From NCBI RefSeq assembly GCF_000758685.1, contig NZ_CP009286.1:3440501-3504500 (forward strand): a stretch of 64,000 bases of DNA. Direction: 5' to 3'. Below the pieces are notes generated by a model. The model did not search any database. It was not told the origin of the DNA and saw only the letters and a list, made by a program, of their open reading frames with translations. Positions 61,202 through 64,000 of this stretch are shown here, one piece after another (position 1 is the stretch's first letter; every line of letters starts with the position of its first letter). This DNA comes from Paenibacillus stellifer (GTDB lineage: Bacteria > Bacillota > Bacilli > Paenibacillales > Paenibacillaceae). Made by a program: the position numbers and the translations under genes.

Positions 61202-62335
61202 TTACTTCAAGACTGTTCGCCGGTCTTCGGAAGCCCTCCCTGTACCGCGTTCGAGCTGCTTCAGTTCGGCGACCTCAGCGTAAATCGCCTCGGTCAGCAC
61301 ATAGGCCAGCGTCGACTCCGCTCCCCTGTTCTGGTTCGGGCCATCCGGCGTCAGCCCGTCGCAGCAGCTGCCGTCTGACGGATCGGCCATAGGGACGCCG
61401 CAGTCATTCGCGCCGAAGAACCATTCCCGGCAGCGGTGGACCGTATCGGCGTCGCGTTCCAGACGCTGCACGCGGTAAGCCTCGGAAGCGGCCAGCGCCA
61501 GCTTCATCACCTCCAGCGGCTGCTGGTCCCAGATGCTGGAGTGGTCCGGGCCGGCCCATCCGTCGTTGCCGATCGGCCGAATCCAGCCTCCTGGAGCCGT
61601 CATTCGCTCGGTCAGGAAGTCCAGCGATTCGCGGGCTACGGCTAGCGATTCCGGGCGGCTACCTGCCTGAGCCGCGAGCCAAAGGGACCAGGGCAATACG
61701 CCATTGCCGTAACTCATCATTGGCTCGAACCAGCGCCACCCTTTTCGCGAGGACTGCTCGTAGCTCTGCAGCAGATTGCCCTCCAGCAAGTCGAAACGCT
61801 GCTTAAACTGGAGTCGCTTGGCGAACTCCGGCTTGTCCTCCAGGAGAGGCCTCGCGTCTGAGGCGAGCAGCTTCGCATAAGCGGCCAGGGTATAAGCCCA
61901 GCCGCGGGGGAAGCTTAACTGCTCCGTCCTTGCGGCGGCGGCGCTTAACATATGCTCCGCAGCGATGCGGATGCTGTCCGGCAAACCGCTGCTCCACAGC
62001 GCCGCAGCCGCCCAAAACGTACGCCCGAAGCAATCGTCGGAAGGCGTCTCCATCTCCTTCTGCCGATCATAGGCGAAGTTATTGTGGAAGCTTCCATCCC
62101 TGTTCTGCGCCCAGAGGAGAAAAGAGGTGTAGATGTCGGCCAGAGCCTCCCACTCCCGGCGCTCATCATCGGGAACGCGCGGAATCCAGGCGATGCAGGC
62201 CCACAGGGCCCGGGAGTTGTCGTCGGTGGTATACCCTTCATTACGCCGGGGGATACGCCCAATCGCATGCTCAAGCATACCGCAGCCGTCTGTAAGCCGT
62301 TTCATATGTGCGAGACTGACGCTCTGCGTTTTCAC
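61202..62335 (-). CDS. Helical-barrel protein of a sugar-metabolism unit
   Basis: A 377-residue soluble protein with repeated helical hairpins and many Trp, Asp and Gly residues (YTTDDNSRALWACIAWIPRV, DRDGSFHNNF-like NRDGSFHNNFAYDR, DCFGRTFWAAAALW, GWRWFEPMMSYGNGVLPWSL), the look of an (alpha/alpha)6 barrel of the six-hairpin glycosidase type. I cannot name the family or reaction. GTG start after GGGGGTGG. It is 16 bases downstream of a glycosyltransferase and ends the unit. Confidence 0.7.
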   Translation of the reverse strand: MKTQSVSLAHMKRLTDGCGMLEHAIGRIPRRNEGYTTDDNSRALWACIAWIPRVPDDERREWEALADIYTSFLLWAQNRDGSFHNNFAYDRQKEMETPSDDCFGRTFWAAAALWSSGLPDSIRIAAEHMLSAAAARTEQLSFPRGWAYTLAAYAKLLASDARPLLEDKPEFAKRLQFKQRFDLLEGNLLQSYEQSSRKGWRWFEPMMSYGNGVLPWSLWLAAQAGSRPESLAVARESLDFLTERMTAPGGWIRPIGNDGWAGPDHSSIWDQQPLEVMKLALAASEAYRVQRLERDADTVHRCREWFFGANDCGVPMADPSDGSCCDGLTPDGPNQNRGAESTLAYVLTEAIYAEVAELKQLERGTGRASEDRRTVLK

Positions 62336-62351
62336 CTGTAACCACCCCCCT

Positions 62352-63509
62352 TTAGTTCGCCCGAAGCAGCGGCGCCGCCAGCGAGCTGAACATATCCAGA
62401 TGCAGACGGCCGACCGAAGGCCAGTTCATCGGAGCGCCAAGTGCAGCCATACTGTACTCAGTCTGCCGCAGATTGTCTTCATCACCCAGAATACGGCGCA
62501 TGCCTTCAGACCATGAAGGGATGTCTCCAGGCTGGATCAGCAGCTCCGGGTAATCCGACAGCAGATCCTTCGCGTAGGCATACGGCGTACTCAGCACCGG
62601 CCGGCCGAGGCCAACGGCATAAGCCAGCGTTCCGCTCGTAATCTGCTGAAGCCCCGGATAAGGAGTGACGTACAGGTCACAGGCAGACAGCAGTCCGGCC
62701 AGCTCGTCTTCCTCAACATAGCGGTCGATCATAGCCACATTGTTCTCAAGTCCCAAATCCCGGACGAGAGTCTTCAGCTCCTCGCGATAGGATTCTCCCT
62801 CCGCTTTTCGGACTTCCGGATGGGTCTGCCCCACAATCGTGTAGAGCGTCTCCGGAACCTCGCGAACGACATCCGGAAGCGATTTAATGATCGTTTCAAG
62901 CCCTTTTCCCCTGCCCAGAAGGCCAAAGGTCATCAGGATCTTGTGTCCGTCCCATCCCATTGCCTTTCGGTATGCTTCCCGTCTTCCGGACAGCGGAGAA
63001 GGGGTTCCGTGAGGAACATATTGAATTTTGCCTAGAGGAATGCCGAAAGACCGGTTCAGGTATTCCTTCGCCTTCCGGTTCATGACGAGTATAAGATCGC
63101 TTCTGCGGGCGATTCTTTCCTGAATACTGAAATAAGGTTCTTCCGGCTTCTCGAACACCGTGTGAAAGGTTACGGCAAGCGGCTTGTCCAGATTCTCCAC
63201 GAGATCCAGGACGTAGGAACCGGCTTCTCCTCCAAAAATGCCGAATTCATGCTGGAGCGACACAACGCCGATATCGCTTCCGTTCAGGCGTTCGGCCAGC
63301 TTTTTGTAAGCAGCCCGCTTGTCCTTGGGGACCTCATATACATCCGGATCGTTGTAGGCGATCAAGCTGCCGCCCGGTTTGATGGTGAAGACCGGATCTT
63401 TTCCTTTCCATCCTTTTGCCTGGCTGATACTCTGCCGAAGATGGTGAGTGTACGTGGCAATACCGCACTTTTGCGGCACGTAGGTTCCGATATAAGCTAT
63501 GCGAGTCAT
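62352..63509 (-). CDS. GT4-family glycosyltransferase
   Basis: A 385-residue GT-B glycosyltransferase: TRIAYIGTYVPQKCGIATYT (Gly-rich N-terminal loop), VVSLQHEFGIFGGEAG, VPHGTPSPLSGRREAYRKAM, LMTFGLLGRGKGLETIIKSL (family 4 core) and ACDLYVTPYPGLQQITSGTL, where the usual E-x7-E motif is replaced in part by GLQQITSG. Predicted retaining enzyme using a nucleotide sugar. ATG 63509 follows GAGGAGGC. Confidence 0.88.
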   Translation of the reverse strand: MTRIAYIGTYVPQKCGIATYTHHLRQSISQAKGWKGKDPVFTIKPGGSLIAYNDPDVYEVPKDKRAAYKKLAERLNGSDIGVVSLQHEFGIFGGEAGSYVLDLVENLDKPLAVTFHTVFEKPEEPYFSIQERIARRSDLILVMNRKAKEYLNRSFGIPLGKIQYVPHGTPSPLSGRREAYRKAMGWDGHKILMTFGLLGRGKGLETIIKSLPDVVREVPETLYTIVGQTHPEVRKAEGESYREELKTLVRDLGLENNVAMIDRYVEEDELAGLLSACDLYVTPYPGLQQITSGTLAYAVGLGRPVLSTPYAYAKDLLSDYPELLIQPGDIPSWSEGMRRILGDEDNLRQTEYSMAALGAPMNWPSVGRLHLDMFSSLAAPLLRAN

Positions 63510-63634
63510 TCTATCCAGCCTCCTCTTATATTTGATGACTACGGTGCAAATGGGGTAGATGGAACTACAGCTCTTTACCTCATACCTATAATTTAAACCA
63601 GTTTTGCATTTTTCCAACAAAATGATGCCTTAGT

Positions 63635-64000
63635 CTAGATATGCACAGGCGTAATGACAGACCGGTCAAGGGCCTCAAGCCGCAAGAACGGGTCCGGAAT
63701 CTTCAGACAGTGTGCCTCCGCATCGCTGATTCCCGCATACAGAATTGCGGTGCCGTCATCGCTGCGGACAAGTCCGCCGCTGAACACAACATCGGTCAGA
63801 TCGGGCCGCTTGGCGGGTCCGAGATCGAAGTTGCTCCGAACCGCAATGACCTCGATATCCGTAAAGGCCCCAGTATCCGGGTCCAGCGCGAAGACCATCG
63901 GATAGTAACCCCGATTACCGTCCTTATCGAATCTCGCAATATGCCCCAGTACGCCGATAAGCCCGTTTGCGAGCATGCGCGCCTCATTGACGCCGCCCCA
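63635..64000 (-). CDS. DUF1861/MTP-1-like protein, C-terminal part (runs off the right edge)
   Basis: The visible C-terminal 122 residues include WGGVNEARMLANGLIGVLGH, NRGYYPMVFALDPDTG, AVRSNFDLGPAKRPDLTDVV, FSGGLVRSDDGTAILYAGIS and DAEAHCLKIPDPF. This is the pattern I associate with DUF1861 (five-bladed propeller related to GH43/GH130-type folds). It is open at the window edge. It lies 125 bases upstream of the glycosyltransferase, same strand, suggesting a three-gene oligosaccharide or mannoside unit. Confidence 0.72.
   Translation of the reverse strand, partial: WGGVNEARMLANGLIGVLGHIARFDKDGNRGYYPMVFALDPDTGAFTDIEVIAVRSNFDLGPAKRPDLTDVVFSGGLVRSDDGTAILYAGISDAEAHCLKIPDPFLRLEALDRSVITPVHI

Overview
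The window looks like a chromosomal segment of a spore-forming Firmicute, most probably Paenibacillus or a close relative. The evidence is the Bacillus-type gene block ylxM-ffh-rpsP-khpA-rimM-trmD-rplS-lepB-rbgA-rnhB, a complete gerA-type spore germination operon, a sucrose/levan locus with a SacY/SacT-type antiterminator site, consensus sigma-A signals, strong AGGAGG ribosome binding sites, and moderate GC content with AT-rich islands. Genus is an inference; no rRNA is present.

Layout. 1-11 kb (mainly minus strand) is the translation/secretion block. It is interrupted between trmD and rplS by about 3.2 kb holding a tRNA-Pro(GGG), a DUF4097-like lipoprotein, a stalk-domain exported protein, a self-contained structured small transcript and a 38-residue gene. 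11-19.6 kb holds a hemolysin-III-like membrane protein, an M32 carboxypeptidase, a HesB-like protein, a frameshifted beta-carbonic anhydrase, a two-motif beta/gamma-crystallin-like protein, a Nudix hydrolase, small envelope proteins, and a large Ala/Pro/Gly-rich lipoprotein behind three 22-bp direct repeats. 19.6-25.4 kb is a sucrose/levan unit: PTS EIIBC, PRD antiterminator, RAT/terminator switch, levansucrase, GH32 levanase. 25.6-30.6 kb has a YcaQ-like protein, a GNAT, a WYL regulator and a YyaL homologue.

30.9-34.1 kb is AT-rich and eroded: a truncated phosphoesterase, an SDR and an HxlR regulator joined by a deletion, a Crp/Fnr regulator and small DUF proteins. 34.3-38.2 kb is an aminotransferase-metQ-metN-metI methionine uptake unit with no S-box. 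38.4-42 kb has a class 3 lipase, a lipoprotein, and an IS110-family element that has left only the C-terminal cupin of an oxalate decarboxylase. 42-46 kb is gerA-gerB-gerC, followed by a CDP-alcohol phosphatidyltransferase and a decayed AraC gene.

47-55.9 kb carries a HAD phosphatase, a TetR/NAD-binding protein pair with repeated palindromic operators, a DrrAB-type ABC exporter, a ferredoxin-GNAT fusion, an AraC regulator and an aldo-keto reductase/quinone reductase pair facing a LysR gene. 56-59 kb is a secreted alpha-amylase with three near-identical C-terminal starch-binding modules and a LacI/MalR-like palindrome upstream. 59.5-64 kb holds an internally deleted alkaline phosphatase, an AraC-GyrI regulator, and a three-gene sugar unit (DUF1861-like protein, GT4 glycosyltransferase, helical barrel protein) running off the right edge.

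No CRISPR array, phage or defence island was seen. The less ordinary items are the orphan structured RNA near 6.2 kb, the non-coding end of the IS110 element (a bridge-RNA candidate), the beta/gamma-crystallin-like protein, the repeat-controlled lipoprotein and the ferredoxin-GNAT fusion.
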